DNA from: Acidimicrobiia bacterium
GTDB lineage: Bacteria; Actinomycetota; Acidimicrobiia; IMCC26256; JAGNEX01
Length of the DNA: 64,000 nucleotides
NCBI GenBank assembly: GCA_020637365.1
Contig: JACJWE010000002.1
Location: 186,001 to 250,000, forward strand
Direction: 5' to 3'
Shown here: positions 22,168 through 32,219 of the stretch, one piece after another
Layout: each line of letters begins with the position of its first letter
How positions within the stretch are numbered: the stretch's first letter is position 1
Made by a program: the position numbers and the translations under genes
Notes under the pieces: generated by a model
Seen by the model: only the letters and a program-made list of their open reading frames with translations
Told to the model about the DNA's origin: nothing
Databases searched by the model: none

Positions 22168-23755
22168 TCACGGGTTCGACACAACGCCCTATAGACGGCT
22201 GGTGTGCTGGCGTGTGCCCCACGATGAGTGGCAGCGCTGCACAAGCCGGGGGTGAGATCGTGGCCAAGGCGGGCTGACTGGGAGTTGGCGGATGCCCGGT
22301 CACCCGACATCCGCTCGAGTGTGTGGAGGTCTGGCCGTTCGGCGGCAACCTCGCTCGAACTATTGGACGCGTCTGACCCGGCGTGGCTGAGGTCGCCGTC
22401 GGTGGACTGAGCCCTTGAAGCAAACGGGTCCAACCGATGGGTTCGAGCAGCTGGCTGTGTCCGCTCGGACCGGAGGGGCGGGTCGTCGTGATCGAGCCGC
22501 TCGACATTCAGGGTTGGCCGACTCTCGACCGTTGCCGCCGATGTGTGGATTTGCTCAGGCGACACCAGCTCTTTTCGCTGGACATGTGGGCGTCTTCAAT
22601 GCGCCGGGCCGTCACCATGACTCGCCGATCGAATGACGAGACGGCTTTGTTGTAGTGGTTTACCGCTGAATCGAGCTGTTTGCCGATACGGCCGAAGTGC
22701 CCGGCAAAGACCGACAAGCGGCCATGGAGTTCTTTGCTCATCGCCCAGATCTCAGCGGCTTGAGCGGCGAGACGCTCTTGTTTCCAGCCGTATGCGACGG
22801 TACGGAGCAATGCCAGGAGCGTGCTGGGAGTTGCGATGACGACGTTCTGACCCATTGCCTCCTCCATGAGGTTGGGATTGGCTTCGAGTGCTGCTGTCAA
22901 AATGTGTCGCCCGGGACGAACATGACCACAAAGTCAGGGCTTTCGTCCATCGACGCCCAATAGCTCTTGCCGGCGAGCTGTGACACGTGTTTGGCCATCT
23001 GCTGAGCGTGACGTCGCTCATGTTGTTTGCGGCCAGCCTCGTCGGCAGCCTCGACCGCATCAGATACGCGTCGAGGTGCACTTCGCGTCGACGATGACGT
23101 GACGGCCCCGGCCATGTTGACGATCAGGTCGGGGCGTTGCCCGCTGCCATCGTGTGAGGTGGTGTGCTGTTCGACGAAGTCGGTGTGCGGGGACATCCCG
23201 GCGAGTTCGACCACTCGCCTCAGCGTCATCTCGCCCCAACGACCACGAACAGAAGGCTTGCGGAGCGCGACCCGGAGCTGCTCGGCCTCGAGCCGGATGG
23301 CTTCTTGTGATCGATGCAGACCGCGAATCTGGCCGATCATTTCACCGTGTGATTCCGAGCGTTGGCGATCGAAGATCTGGAGCTGTTGATCGACCTGTTT
23401 GAGCTGCTTATCGACCGACTCGGTCAGTGCCGCAAACTTACTGTGCGAGACTTCAAGCTGGTCGTCGAGGCCGTCTCGCAAATGTTTCATCTCGCCCTGG
23501 GCAAGGGTCATGAAGGACTGTTGAGACGCACCTAATGCCTCACTCGCCGCGACACGTGCAGCGTCGCTGGCGGCAGCTCGCGCAACGTCGATCAGTTCCG
23601 CCCGACTCAGCTGGTCGCCGGAGCCCCACCGAGCCTGACCCGGCTGGCGACGCCAGCTCATCGGCGCCCTGGCGTGAACGACTCCCGATGTGAACCCCGG
23701 CCAGTACCGCGCAAATGGCGACGAGAACGACGATGACGAGTGTGGTTGTGTCCAT
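22164..23755 (-). CDS. rmuC: RmuC-family protein, several frameshifts
   Basis: RmuC proteins carry an inactive-looking nuclease fold behind a coiled coil and limit recombination at inverted repeats. The start at 23755 gives a membrane helix (TTLVIVVLVAICAVLAGVHIG). The coiled-coil part is in another frame and includes MKHLRDGLDDQLEVSHSKF. The core shows RGRWGEMTLRRVVELAGM, RPDLIVNMAG, SYWASMDESPDFVVMFVPGD and VVIATPSTLLALLRTVAYGW, all diagnostic. Frame changes are needed near 23680, 23110, 23060, 22905 and 22570. The 3' end is uncertain: the last reading gives a low-complexity tail ending at 22164, touching the bL37 stop. Confidence 0.78.
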
Positions 23756-23879
23756 GTCTGGAATTGTGCCCGGAGGGTGTGACACTCAAAACGGTTCGGC
23801 CTCTGGCCCGGCATCACCCGTTCCCGCATGGCGCCATGCATGTGGGCCCAGTGGAGTTCCCGCGCCCCGTGAGGTGCCG

Positions 23880-25637
23880 TTAGGCGGTGAGCTGTTCGAC
23901 GTTGGACGGTTTGCCGAAATAGAAGCCTTGGGCCCACCGGCATCCGAGGCGTTCGACCGCTTCGGCCTCGGATTCGGTTTCGACACCCTCGGCAACGACC
24001 TGCATCGACAAGGCCTCGCCGACCGATACCGCTGCGTGAAAGACAGATTCGTCACCGTCGCCTAGGTCTCGAACGACTCCCCGCCCAATCTTGAAGCCCG
24101 CCGCCGGCAGGCGTGAGAGGGTCCGCAACGAGAACAGCCCGGAGCCGAAGTTGCCGACGAGCAGGCCAGCACCCTCGCTGACCGTCTGTTCGAGGTCTCC
24201 TAAAGCGATATCCGAATCGACGACGCTGCTTTCGGCGAGTTCTAGGTAGAGCCCACCGCCCTCGGTGGCTTGTTTGACCCGACGCACACCGTCGACCAGA
24301 TGCGGCGAAACCTGACCCGAGGAAATATTGACCGACATCCACAGCGAACGACCGAAGTGATCTGCGAGCGCTGGATAGTCGGCCGCGGCCGCCTCAAAGA
24401 CGCTGTCGCCGAGCGCTTCGAGCAGCCCGAGCTCTTCGGCTATCGGCAGGAATTCGGCGGGAGGGACCTCCCCTAAGACCGGATCTGACCAGCGGGCGAG
24501 GGCTTCGACGCCGACGACTGCTCGGTCAGAGACGTTGACGATTGGCTGGTAGGCAAGGCCGATCAACCGATCGTGGACCGCCGTCGTCAGTTGGGTTCGG
24601 ATCGCCGCAAGTCGGGACCCGTCGGGGCGCATCGCCGGGGAGAACAGCACCGGAGCAGAACGGTTTCGTTTTGCCTCATACATCGCCGCGTCAGCGTCGC
24701 CGAGGAACGCCTCGCCCGAACCCGCATCGCAGGGATTGAACACGACCACACCGATCGACGCTCGGGTCGAGATGACCTCACCTTCGACGTCGATGGGTAC
24801 TTCGACCGCCTCGCCGAGGCGACTCGCGAGTTCCATCATGTCGTGGCAGGAATCAACGCCTTCGCACAGGACGACGAATTCATCTCCGCCCATACGAGCG
24901 ACGGTGTCCTCGGCGCGGACGGTGCGCTGGATTCGCCCGGCCACCTGCCGGAGGACGTCATCGCCAACCCGGTGGCCCATCGTGTCGTTGATCGCCTTGA
25001 AACGATCGACATCGAGGTACATGACCGCCCCCGAAAGCCCGTTGCGACGCATCCGAGCAATGGCTCGATCGAGGCGGTCGAGCAACAACATTCTGTTAGG
25101 AAGACCGGTGAGCGCATCGTGCATCGACAGCCGGCGGAGTTCGGTTTCGACCCGTTGCTGACGAGTGATGTCGGATAGCTGGATGAGCACCCACGGGTTG
25201 TCCGCGATCTCGCGATGCCTTTTGACGACGTGCGAGCGCCCGTCGACGTGATCGCGAAGATCGATCTCGCGGGCTCGGTCCAGCGCGCGGTCGATGCGCG
25301 TCACCGACGCAGCCAGAGCTGCCCCAGCATTGTTCGACACGTGTGGGCTGAGGACTCTACGAGACCGCTCCCGCCCGTACTGGCGAGCCATCGTCACGAG
25401 TTCGGCCAAATACTCACCATGCGGTGCAGCGAGCAGCGACTGAACCGCACGGCCGACCAACGATCCTTGGTCTCCGAGCAAGGCACCGCCCGCATCGTTG
25501 ACGAACCGCACCACGTTGTCGCCGTCGACGACGATCAGACCGTCGGAAGACGAATCGAGCAGATCGGTCAAGGGAAAAGGAAAGTTGGGCGGATCGGCCG
25601 ATTGCATCTCGCCGTCGGTGCGGTTCCGTTCGGGCAA
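23880..25637 (-). CDS. PAS-GGDEF-EAL cyclic-di-GMP protein
   Basis: A 585-residue cytoplasmic signalling protein. A PAS-like domain (about 20-140) is followed by a GGDEF domain with intact MGGDEFVV and DVDRFKAIND, so it can probably make cyclic di-GMP. No RxxD inhibitory site is obvious. The EAL domain keeps GVEALARW, NISSGQ, LELAES and VVAEGVET, but the metal-binding DDFG motif reads GNFG (LLVGNFGSG) and the KIDxxF motif reads KIGRG. The phosphodiesterase half is therefore likely inactive or only a binding module. The TTG start is supported by GGAG six bases upstream; an ATG ten codons later (25607) is the alternative. Confidence 0.92.
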   Translation of the reverse strand: MPERNRTDGEMQSADPPNFPFPLTDLLDSSSDGLIVVDGDNVVRFVNDAGGALLGDQGSLVGRAVQSLLAAPHGEYLAELVTMARQYGRERSRRVLSPHVSNNAGAALAASVTRIDRALDRAREIDLRDHVDGRSHVVKRHREIADNPWVLIQLSDITRQQRVETELRRLSMHDALTGLPNRMLLLDRLDRAIARMRRNGLSGAVMYLDVDRFKAINDTMGHRVGDDVLRQVAGRIQRTVRAEDTVARMGGDEFVVLCEGVDSCHDMMELASRLGEAVEVPIDVEGEVISTRASIGVVVFNPCDAGSGEAFLGDADAAMYEAKRNRSAPVLFSPAMRPDGSRLAAIRTQLTTAVHDRLIGLAYQPIVNVSDRAVVGVEALARWSDPVLGEVPPAEFLPIAEELGLLEALGDSVFEAAAADYPALADHFGRSLWMSVNISSGQVSPHLVDGVRRVKQATEGGGLYLELAESSVVDSDIALGDLEQTVSEGAGLLVGNFGSGLFSLRTLSRLPAAGFKIGRGVVRDLGDGDESVFHAAVSVGEALSMQVVAEGVETESEAEAVERLGCRWAQGFYFGKPSNVEQLTA

Positions 25638-25792
25638 CGATCACTCCAGCGACTCAAACCGTGTCATAGGGAACGGGCGGAGCGTAGCTACCAATCCATC
25701 GCCCACACCAATATCTGCGATGACTACATAAAAACTCAGGCGCATCTACCAGACCGATTGCAGCGAGTTGTAGAGCAACACAAACACACCGC

Positions 25793-26566
25793 TCAGCGCT
25801 CGACCAACGGCACCAGTCGATAGTCGGGCGTGATCGCTTGAGCCGCTAGCCATCGTGCAATCACCAACGACGACACGATGGCCGTTGCAAGGATGAGGAA
25901 GACCACCGCTACCTGCAGCTGAATTGCTGCGAGAGCATCCGCACCGGCCAACACCATGCCCACCGTCGCGCCCGGCAGGAAAATGACCCCCATCGTTCGG
26001 GTGGTCTCGGTCAGGGGCACCAGGGCATCTCGAACGACTCGACGAACCGTCGGGGCAATCGCCTCGGGGCCGGTAAATCCCAGGGCCAACATCGCTTCGA
26101 TCTGGGGACGTTCGTCATGTGTAGCGCGGACCATTCCACGAGCGGAGAGCACCGATGAGTTCATGCTGTTGCCGATCATCATCCCCGCCAGCGGCACGAG
26201 ACTGCGGCCGGTAAAGGCCAGAGCGCCGCTGAGGAACATCGGCGCCAACGCAAAGGTGGCGCACCCGACAAGACAGCCAAAGGCCACCCAGGCGAGCCCG
26301 GGAGGCCCTTGCGCTCGTCGGGCGAGGTTGTCCCCCGCCATCGCCGCCATCGCGATGGACCAGGCGGTTGCGAGCAAGATCGGGGCGTCGGGAGATATCA
26401 CCAGACCCAGAGCGGCAGCGACGAGCAGCAGTTGAACGAAGGCGCGCAAAGACGACCAGACCAGCGTGCGTTCATTGCCGAGTTTGGCGCGCCACGCGAT
26501 GCCGATCGCAACACCCAACACGGCGGTCGCGACGGCGACCCCGAGCCAGCCAATGGCCTGATCCAT
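25793..26566 (-). CDS. FetB/YbbM-type (UPF0014) permease
   Basis: A 257-residue membrane protein with about seven hydrophobic helices. It carries the UPF0014 signature: LRAFVQLLLVAA in the second helix, GMMIGNSMN, ALGFTGPEAI, and TTRTMGVIFLPGATVGMVLAGADA. The E. coli homologue FetB works with the ATPase FetA to export iron. No ATPase gene is next to it here, so the partner must be elsewhere or the protein works differently. It follows the window's GGDEF gene region on the same strand and shares no obvious operon. Confidence 0.88.
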   Translation of the reverse strand: MDQAIGWLGVAVATAVLGVAIGIAWRAKLGNERTLVWSSLRAFVQLLLVAAALGLVISPDAPILLATAWSIAMAAMAGDNLARRAQGPPGLAWVAFGCLVGCATFALAPMFLSGALAFTGRSLVPLAGMMIGNSMNSSVLSARGMVRATHDERPQIEAMLALGFTGPEAIAPTVRRVVRDALVPLTETTRTMGVIFLPGATVGMVLAGADALAAIQLQVAVVFLILATAIVSSLVIARWLAAQAITPDYRLVPLVER

Positions 26567-26932
26567 CGCTACCGCCTATCTGGGTGTCTGGTGTCAAGCG
26601 CGTGGCGCACGTCTCGACGTCCGGCATCACCACTCGCGGCGTCCTCAATTCCGCCATTACGTACGGGTAGTGACGAAATCTCGTCCTTGCGAGTGGCGCG
26701 CCGGATCGCCGATCCGCACACCGACGTTTAACACCACCCACCTAGACACCTGGGCGTCTGGCCGTATTCGCTAAAAGTACGTACATAAATCGCCCCGGTC
26801 CGACCGAGAACATAAATATTCGTTTCATCGCGAGGGGACCCTCCGCTTACACTCTGAGTGATATTCAGGACCCGCAATACCACGGGCAGTGTTATGTAGG
26901 GGCTCAGAAGAGCCCGGACTCGGAGAAATAGT
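26567..26932. other. Long upstream region of secreted protein
   Basis: 366 bases between fetB and the secreted beta-propeller gene, divergent. It is AT-richer than the surroundings near 26770-26825 and holds an octamer palindrome GTACGTAC (26777-26784) and two copies of ACATAAAT about 26 bases apart. A small hairpin GGGCTC/GAGCCC (about 26900-26915) lies just before the ribosome-binding site. I tested it by eye for cyclic-di-GMP and cobalamin riboswitch cores and found none. Confidence 0.35.
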
Positions 26933-28807
26933 GTGATGGCAGCTCGACGAGTGCAGAGCGTTCGCGTCCTTGTAGTTGTTGGCCTCGTCGCCCTGATGGC
27001 GGCGGCGCTGATCGTCATGGCAGGTGGCCGATCGGCCTCTGCCCAAGGAATCCACGGGACTCTCGTCCCCGAAACCCCGCGTCTAGGAGCCGACAGGATC
27101 CTCGATGGCGAGATCATGGCCCTCGAACAAATCGGTGACCGAATCCTGGTCGGGGGCGACTTTACGACAGTGACGCTGGCCGACGGCAGCACCGTCGCTC
27201 AGCCGTACCTCGCGGCGTTTGACGCCAACACCGGCTTGTTGGACCAGACCTTTCGTCCGGCCATCGACGGCGCCGTTCGAGCGGTTATCGCCGGGCCCGA
27301 CGACACCCTCATCATCGGCGGCGAATTCCGGAGCGTGTCGAACCGCCCTCGGAAGAAGCTCGCCCAGATCACTGCGGTCGATGGCGTTGCCACGGCAGAC
27401 TGGGTCGCAAACGCCAACGCACGCGTCAGCCACCTCAGCGCCTACGGTGACCGCCTCTTCGTCGGCGGCGACTTCACCAAGATCGACGGCGTGACCCAGA
27501 GCCGCCTCGCCGAACTGTCACTGGCCACGGGCGACATCAACACAAACTTCACCATCGGGTCGACCGGCGACCGTACCAACGGCACGCGCTCAGACGGTTG
27601 GAGCAGCGTCGGCTGGTTCAAAGGCGCGTTCATCCAAGGGCTTGAAGTCTTCCCCGACGGCCAGCACCTCATGGTTGCCCACCGAGGCAGCCACATCGGC
27701 GGACAAGCCCGAAGCGCCATCGCCATCATCGACATCAGAGGCACAACGCCCGTCGTCACGCCGTACAACACCAACCTGTGGCCAGCATCGGACTTTGTCG
27801 GTATCACCGACGCTGACCTGTCACCTGACGGCAGCTACGTCGTGTTGACAAACATCTTGGGCAACTCGATGCCGCTCCACGATTCGGTCATCGCCTTCCC
27901 GACAACCGACTTCAACGACAACAACGTTCTGCCCATCTGGGTAACCCAAATGTTTGACTCGGCCTTTAGCGTTGCCGTCTCCGACGTTGCGGTCTATATC
28001 GGCGGCCACTTCTGCTGGACCGAAGGACCGACCGCCGATGCATCATCGTGGGACAAGTGGCCAGGCACCGACGGCAACCAGTACTCGTGTTATGGCCAAG
28101 GCGGCGGCGTCTTCGACCACACCGTGTACCGCTACCACCAGGCCGCCCTCGACCCCGCGACAGGTCGGGCGCTCGACTGGGAATCGCCCGCCAACTCCAA
28201 TGTCGGCGCGAAGGTGATGACCGTTACCGACCGTGGTCTGCTCGTTGGGCACGACGGCGACCGGATGAACCAGATCAAAGTCGGACGCTGGGGCTTTTAT
28301 GATTTGGGTGCGCCAACACCACCACCCCCGCCACCAGCGCCCGAATGCAACGCAACCGTCGAAGATGCTGGTCTCATCACCGTCGCCTGGTCCAACGTCA
28401 ACGCCGATCCGGTACAGGTCCGACGCGACGGCAGCTGGGTGTCGACCGTCTCTGGAACGTCATACAGCGAGACCCTCGCCGACGGCACCTACGCCTATGA
28501 GGTTCGCTGGCGTGACGCAGGCCAAACCACCACCATTCCATGCACGCCAGACCCGCTCACCGTGGGTGAGGTGACGACCTGTGTGGCATCGGTTGACGCC
28601 GCATCGGCCGTGACGCTGGCCTGGCCCGACGCTGGGGTCACCAGCTACCAGGTGCGCCGTGATGGGAGCTGGCTCACGACCGTCGACGCTCCTGGCTACA
28701 CCGATACGGCAGTGTCTGCTGGTGACCACACCTACGTCATCCGCTACCGAGCGGCGGGCGTCGTGACCGACCTGACCTGCTCACCGGACCCGGTGACGGT
28801 GCCCTAG
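26933..28807 (+). CDS. Secreted repeat protein with two Fn3-like domains
   Basis: A 624-residue exported protein of unknown function. The N-terminus is a signal peptide (basic start, helix VLVVVGLVALMAAALIVM, likely cut after SASA). Residues about 45-450 hold repeated blade-like units with VGGDFTTV, IGGEFRSV, VGGDFTKIDG and IGGHFCW, a beta-propeller/delta-60-type pattern. A proline stretch then leads to two tandem domains of about 75 residues, each with a QVRRDGSW motif, a YEVR/YVIR strand and a Cys pair, like fibronectin type III modules. GGAG lies upstream of a GTG-ATG start. A long perfect hairpin follows the gene. Likely a surface or extracellular protein. Confidence 0.82.
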   Translation: MMAARRVQSVRVLVVVGLVALMAAALIVMAGGRSASAQGIHGTLVPETPRLGADRILDGEIMALEQIGDRILVGGDFTTVTLADGSTVAQPYLAAFDANTGLLDQTFRPAIDGAVRAVIAGPDDTLIIGGEFRSVSNRPRKKLAQITAVDGVATADWVANANARVSHLSAYGDRLFVGGDFTKIDGVTQSRLAELSLATGDINTNFTIGSTGDRTNGTRSDGWSSVGWFKGAFIQGLEVFPDGQHLMVAHRGSHIGGQARSAIAIIDIRGTTPVVTPYNTNLWPASDFVGITDADLSPDGSYVVLTNILGNSMPLHDSVIAFPTTDFNDNNVLPIWVTQMFDSAFSVAVSDVAVYIGGHFCWTEGPTADASSWDKWPGTDGNQYSCYGQGGGVFDHTVYRYHQAALDPATGRALDWESPANSNVGAKVMTVTDRGLLVGHDGDRMNQIKVGRWGFYDLGAPTPPPPPPAPECNATVEDAGLITVAWSNVNADPVQVRRDGSWVSTVSGTSYSETLADGTYAYEVRWRDAGQTTTIPCTPDPLTVGEVTTCVASVDAASAVTLAWPDAGVTSYQVRRDGSWLTTVDAPGYTDTAVSAGDHTYVIRYRAAGVVTDLTCSPDPVTVP

Positions 28808-28883
28808 GTCCAGAGCTGTCAAGCCTGGTCGGGTTACCCGAGAAAGATTTGGGCCAGGGAACCGCACTCACCCCTCGGCACTC

Positions 28884-28929
28884 AACAGAGGATGCCCCGA
28901 AGCACGCGTGCTTCGGGGCATCCTCTGTT
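28884..28929 (+). terminator. Perfect 46-base palindrome terminator
   Basis: Arms 28884-28906 and 28907-28929 are exact reverse complements, with GCCCCGAAGC in the stem and no unpaired loop bases, ending in a short T-run. It follows the secreted protein gene by about 77 bases. Works equally on both strands, so it can also shield mdh, which ends downstream on the other strand. Confidence 0.75.
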
Positions 28930-29106
28930 TGACTCTGGTTCTGAGGTGTTATCACCGGTCGTCATCGATGACCTTCCACCAACGTCGATGACTCTCGCCA
29001 GCCCGTCGCCCCACCCGTTTGAACCGACCGGAATCAGGCTGGCGGGTTTGACCCGATTGACCGACCGATGGGGCTCAGAGGATCCCGGCTGGTGCGATGG
29101 AGCTCA

Positions 29107-30093
29107 CTAGATCAGGCCGAGCTCTCGCACGGTGTCGCGCTCTTCGATCAATTCGCCAACCGTCGCGTCGATCTTGACCTGCGAAAACTCGTCGATGTCG
29201 AGGCCTTGAACGATGCTGTACTCCCCGCCGGCACACGTGCACGGGAAGGACGACACCAAGCCTTCGGGCACACCATAGGAACCGTCCGAGGGCACGGCCA
29301 TCGACACCCAGTCACCTGCAGGCGTCCCAAGCGCCCAGCTGCGCATATGAGCGATCGCAGCGTTCGCCGCCGAGGCTGCAGAAGACGCGCCGCGAGCTTC
29401 GATAATCGCCGCGCCACGCTTTTGCACCGTCGGAATGAATGTTCCCATCAGCCATTCCTGATCGTCGACCACGGCGTAGGCCTGGCGACCGTCAACCTTG
29501 GCGTGGAACAGGTCCGGGTACTGGGTCGCTGAGTGGTTGCCCCAGATCGTCATATTGGTGATGTCGTTGACCGTCGTATTGGTCTTGGCCGCAAGCTGGG
29601 CCATCGCACGGTTGTGGTCCAGGCGGGTCATGGCGGTGAACTGACCGTCGGGGACATTGTCTGAGTTGTTCAACGCAATCAGCGCGTTGGTATTCGCCGG
29701 GTTGCCGACGACGAGCACTTTGACGCTCGACTTCGCGCTGTTCGAGAGCGCTCGACCCTGGGTCGTAAAAATCGCACCGTTTGCTTCGAGCAGGTCTGCC
29801 CGCTCCATTCCTTTGGTACGCGGACGCGAACCGACGAGCAATGCATAGTCTGCGTCGCCGAACGCGACGTCGGGATCGTCGCTTATCACCATGCCGGCCA
29901 ACAGCGGGAAGGCACAGTCGTCGAGTTCCATCGCTACCCCACCAAGTGCGGAAAGCGCTGGTGGAATTTCGAGCATCTGAAGGATGACCGGCTGATCTGG
30001 GCCGAGCATCTCGCCGCTGGCGATACGGAAGACCAGGCTGTACCCAATGGCACCGGCAGCACCGGTCACAGCAACTCGAACAGGAGCTTTCAC
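29107..30093 (-). CDS. mdh: Malate dehydrogenase
   Basis: TCA-cycle enzyme interconverting malate and oxaloacetate, 328 residues. It has the NAD loop VTGAAGAIGYSL, VGSRPRTKGMERADLL, VVGNPANTNAL, MTRLDHNRA, and catalytic TIWGNHSATQYPD. These match the cytosolic-type (long) bacterial MDH found in Actinobacteria. The frame is open further upstream, but the GTG at 30093 has GAGG eight bases before it and starts right at the Rossmann strand, so I prefer it. It is divergent from the phosphofructokinase gene. Confidence 0.95.
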   Translation of the reverse strand: MKAPVRVAVTGAAGAIGYSLVFRIASGEMLGPDQPVILQMLEIPPALSALGGVAMELDDCAFPLLAGMVISDDPDVAFGDADYALLVGSRPRTKGMERADLLEANGAIFTTQGRALSNSAKSSVKVLVVGNPANTNALIALNNSDNVPDGQFTAMTRLDHNRAMAQLAAKTNTTVNDITNMTIWGNHSATQYPDLFHAKVDGRQAYAVVDDQEWLMGTFIPTVQKRGAAIIEARGASSAASAANAAIAHMRSWALGTPAGDWVSMAVPSDGSYGVPEGLVSSFPCTCAGGEYSIVQGLDIDEFSQVKIDATVGELIEERDTVRELGLI

Positions 30094-30426
30094 AGCGAAC
30101 CTCGCTTTTGTTAACAGTCGATTCATGAAGGCCCGATAGACACACCACACCACGGAGTCCGAGGGGCCCGGGCGATACTCCCGCCTGGGAGCCAACCAAC
30201 GCAACGTAGGTCGCTGAAAGGCCGATTGCTGAAATGAGCTCGCTGCCGATGAAACACCAGTGCTGTTTCACCGTTGCCAGCACCGATGTCAGTGCCTCGC
30301 CCCGCATCTTTCGGACTTCTTTCCGTTCGTCACGTTCGTTCCCAGCCCAACCGAAGCCGTGTCGGCGAGAGCGTCGCCTAACGTTTTGCCGCCACGATCG
30401 ACCATCAAACCCCGAGGAGTTGTGAC
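30094..30426. other. Divergent promoter region mdh/pfk
   Basis: 333 bases between two divergent metabolic genes. It should hold both promoters. I see no convincing core elements, no repeat and no RNA gene. Confidence 0.3.
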
Positions 30427-31774
30427 GTGCCAGACCTCAGCGACGTCCCCGCACCGGCCCCGTTCGATGCTCCGCTCCTGCCTTCGGGCGGCGCCACCTT
30501 CGATTCTCCGCTGATCGGTACAGCGTTTGCATTCGCCCAGACCGATAGGCGAGTTCGCGTCGATCCTCTGACCTTCGAAAACGGGGTCGCTTTGGCACCA
30601 CCGCAGGCCTCAGAGCCAGAGCACGGGTCGTCGGCCGTTCCGTCGTTCGAACCGGCCGGACCGCACCGCTCCATCCACTTTGATCCGGCCGAGGTGGTCG
30701 CCGGGATCGTCACGTGTGGCGGGTTATGCCCTGGCCTCAACGACGTCATTCGGTCGCTATGCCAAACGCTCAACGAACGCTACGGCGTTCGTGCGGTCAA
30801 GGGCTTCAATATGGGTACAACGGTTTGGGCCCAGAGCCCTGGGCCGAGCCGGTCACGCTCGACCATGCTGCGGTCGACCGGATCAACGATTTTGGTGGGA
30901 CGATCTTGGGGACCTCACGGGGCCCGGAAGATCCCGGCGACATGGTCGATTCCTCGTTCGACACGGCGTCAAGATTCTGTTCTGTGTGGGCGGCGACGGC
31001 ACGATGCAGGGGGCGAACGAGCTGGCTGCAGAGGTGGCCCGGCGACGGCTCGATATCGCCATCGTTGGCATCCCCAAAACGATCGACAACGATCTGTTGT
31101 GGACCGACCGCAGTTTTGGTTTCGCGACCGCCGTCGGCGAAGGCCGCCGGGTGCTCAACGGTGCGCACGCCGAAGCGATCAGCGCGTGGAATGGCGTTGG
31201 CCTGGTGAAGTTGATGGGACGCTATTCGGGTTTCATCGCCGCCCATGCCGCGCTGGCGTCATCGGATGTGAACTTCTGTTTGGTGCCCGAAGCTCCATTT
31301 GAGATGGACGGTCCGTCCGGTTTGCTGGCCACCCTGGATCGGCGTCTCGATCGGCGGCGCCATGCGCTCATCGTGGTAGCGGAGGGCGCCGGACAACACC
31401 TGATCGAGGACGACACGGTGCATTTGGATCGCTCAGGCAACCGCAAGCTGGCCGATATCGGCACGTGGCTGCGCGACCGCATTGCTCGCCATTTTGAGGC
31501 GACCGGACGCATCGGCACGATCAAATATCTCGACCCCAGCTACACCATTCGGTCGCTGCCCGCCAACGCCTTCGATTCGGAGTTTTGTGTGCTGCTCGCA
31601 CAGCAGGCCGTCCATACGGCGATGGCGGGTCGAACGGCTTGCTGCGTGACATCGTGGAACGGCCGCTTTGTGGTCGTCCCGCTCTCCCTGATGGTCCAGG
31701 GCCGCCGCCAAATCGACCCCCATTCCGAAGAATGGCAACGGGTCCTCATGGCTGGCCAACCCGCCCTGGGGTGA
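30427..31774 (+). CDS. 6-phosphofructokinase, two frameshifts
   Basis: Phosphorylates fructose 6-phosphate. It resembles the long plant/spirochaete-like PfkA group: an N-terminal extension of about 90 residues, then AGIVTCGGLCPGLNDVIRS. Next comes GLGPEPWAEPVTL to SRGPEDPGDMVD in a second frame, and then VGGDGTMQGANEL, GIPKTIDND, LVKLMGRYSGFIA and the C-terminal half in a third frame. Shifts fall near 30822 and 30957. The Gly after the Asp of GGDGT suggests ATP use, while the Lys of PKTIDND is the pyrophosphate-type residue; the G/K combination occurs in ATP-dependent members, so ATP is the likelier donor. The start is GTG with GAGGAG upstream. Confidence 0.85.
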
Positions 31775-31944
31775 GCAAACGCGCTACTCCGGTCGAGTCG
31801 GACACGCGCTTCATCGGGAGCCGTCTGGCGCCTTTGCTGCTCGCCGTGGTGCCTACCGCGTGGTCTACGAGATCGACGAGGATCAACGGACCGTCATTGG
31901 TCCTCAGGATCGACCACCGAGCTAGCGCCTGCCGTTCTCGATAG
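31775..31944 (+). pseudogene. RelE/ParE toxin remnant
   Basis: Directly after the pfk stop the sequence encodes SRLAP in one frame, then ARRGAYRVVYEIDEDQRTVI in another and LRIDHRASACR in a third. This is the C-terminal half of a RelE-type mRNA interferase (family pattern GxYRVxYxIDDxxxxVxVxxIxHRxxxYR). The N-terminal 35-40 residues and any antitoxin are missing and two frame changes are needed. I read it as a decayed toxin. Confidence 0.6.
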
Positions 31945-32219
31945 GGCGGGCAGTGGTATCGAAGTATTCGGACTCCGGCCGCTCCCGGAAGCGATGTTGC
32001 AGATCGCGTTCTCGCTCACTATCCAGTCCCGTCCGTCCCGCTGGGCTGTCGTAGTTGATGTCTTGAGCCGACCGGAACGGTTCGGTCGCCGTTATCGCCG
32101 GGGACACAACGACGCTGGCTTGCGCTATCGCCCCTCGCTCATGAAGGTCAATCTGGAACGGGTGCAGGGCCTGCCTTTAGGACGGAACTCAGGATGGTTG
32201 CCGGGTCGTCTAACGGGGC
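31945..32219. other. No recognisable gene
   Basis: Short open frames exist on both strands (for example a 61-codon minus-strand frame ending 31922) but none has recognisable homology or a good ribosome-binding site. Part of a region of remnants. Confidence 0.3.

Noticed and set aside
26800..26930. Possible riboswitch in the leader of the secreted protein gene.
   Set aside because: No conserved core of known classes was seen; only a short hairpin next to the ribosome-binding site.
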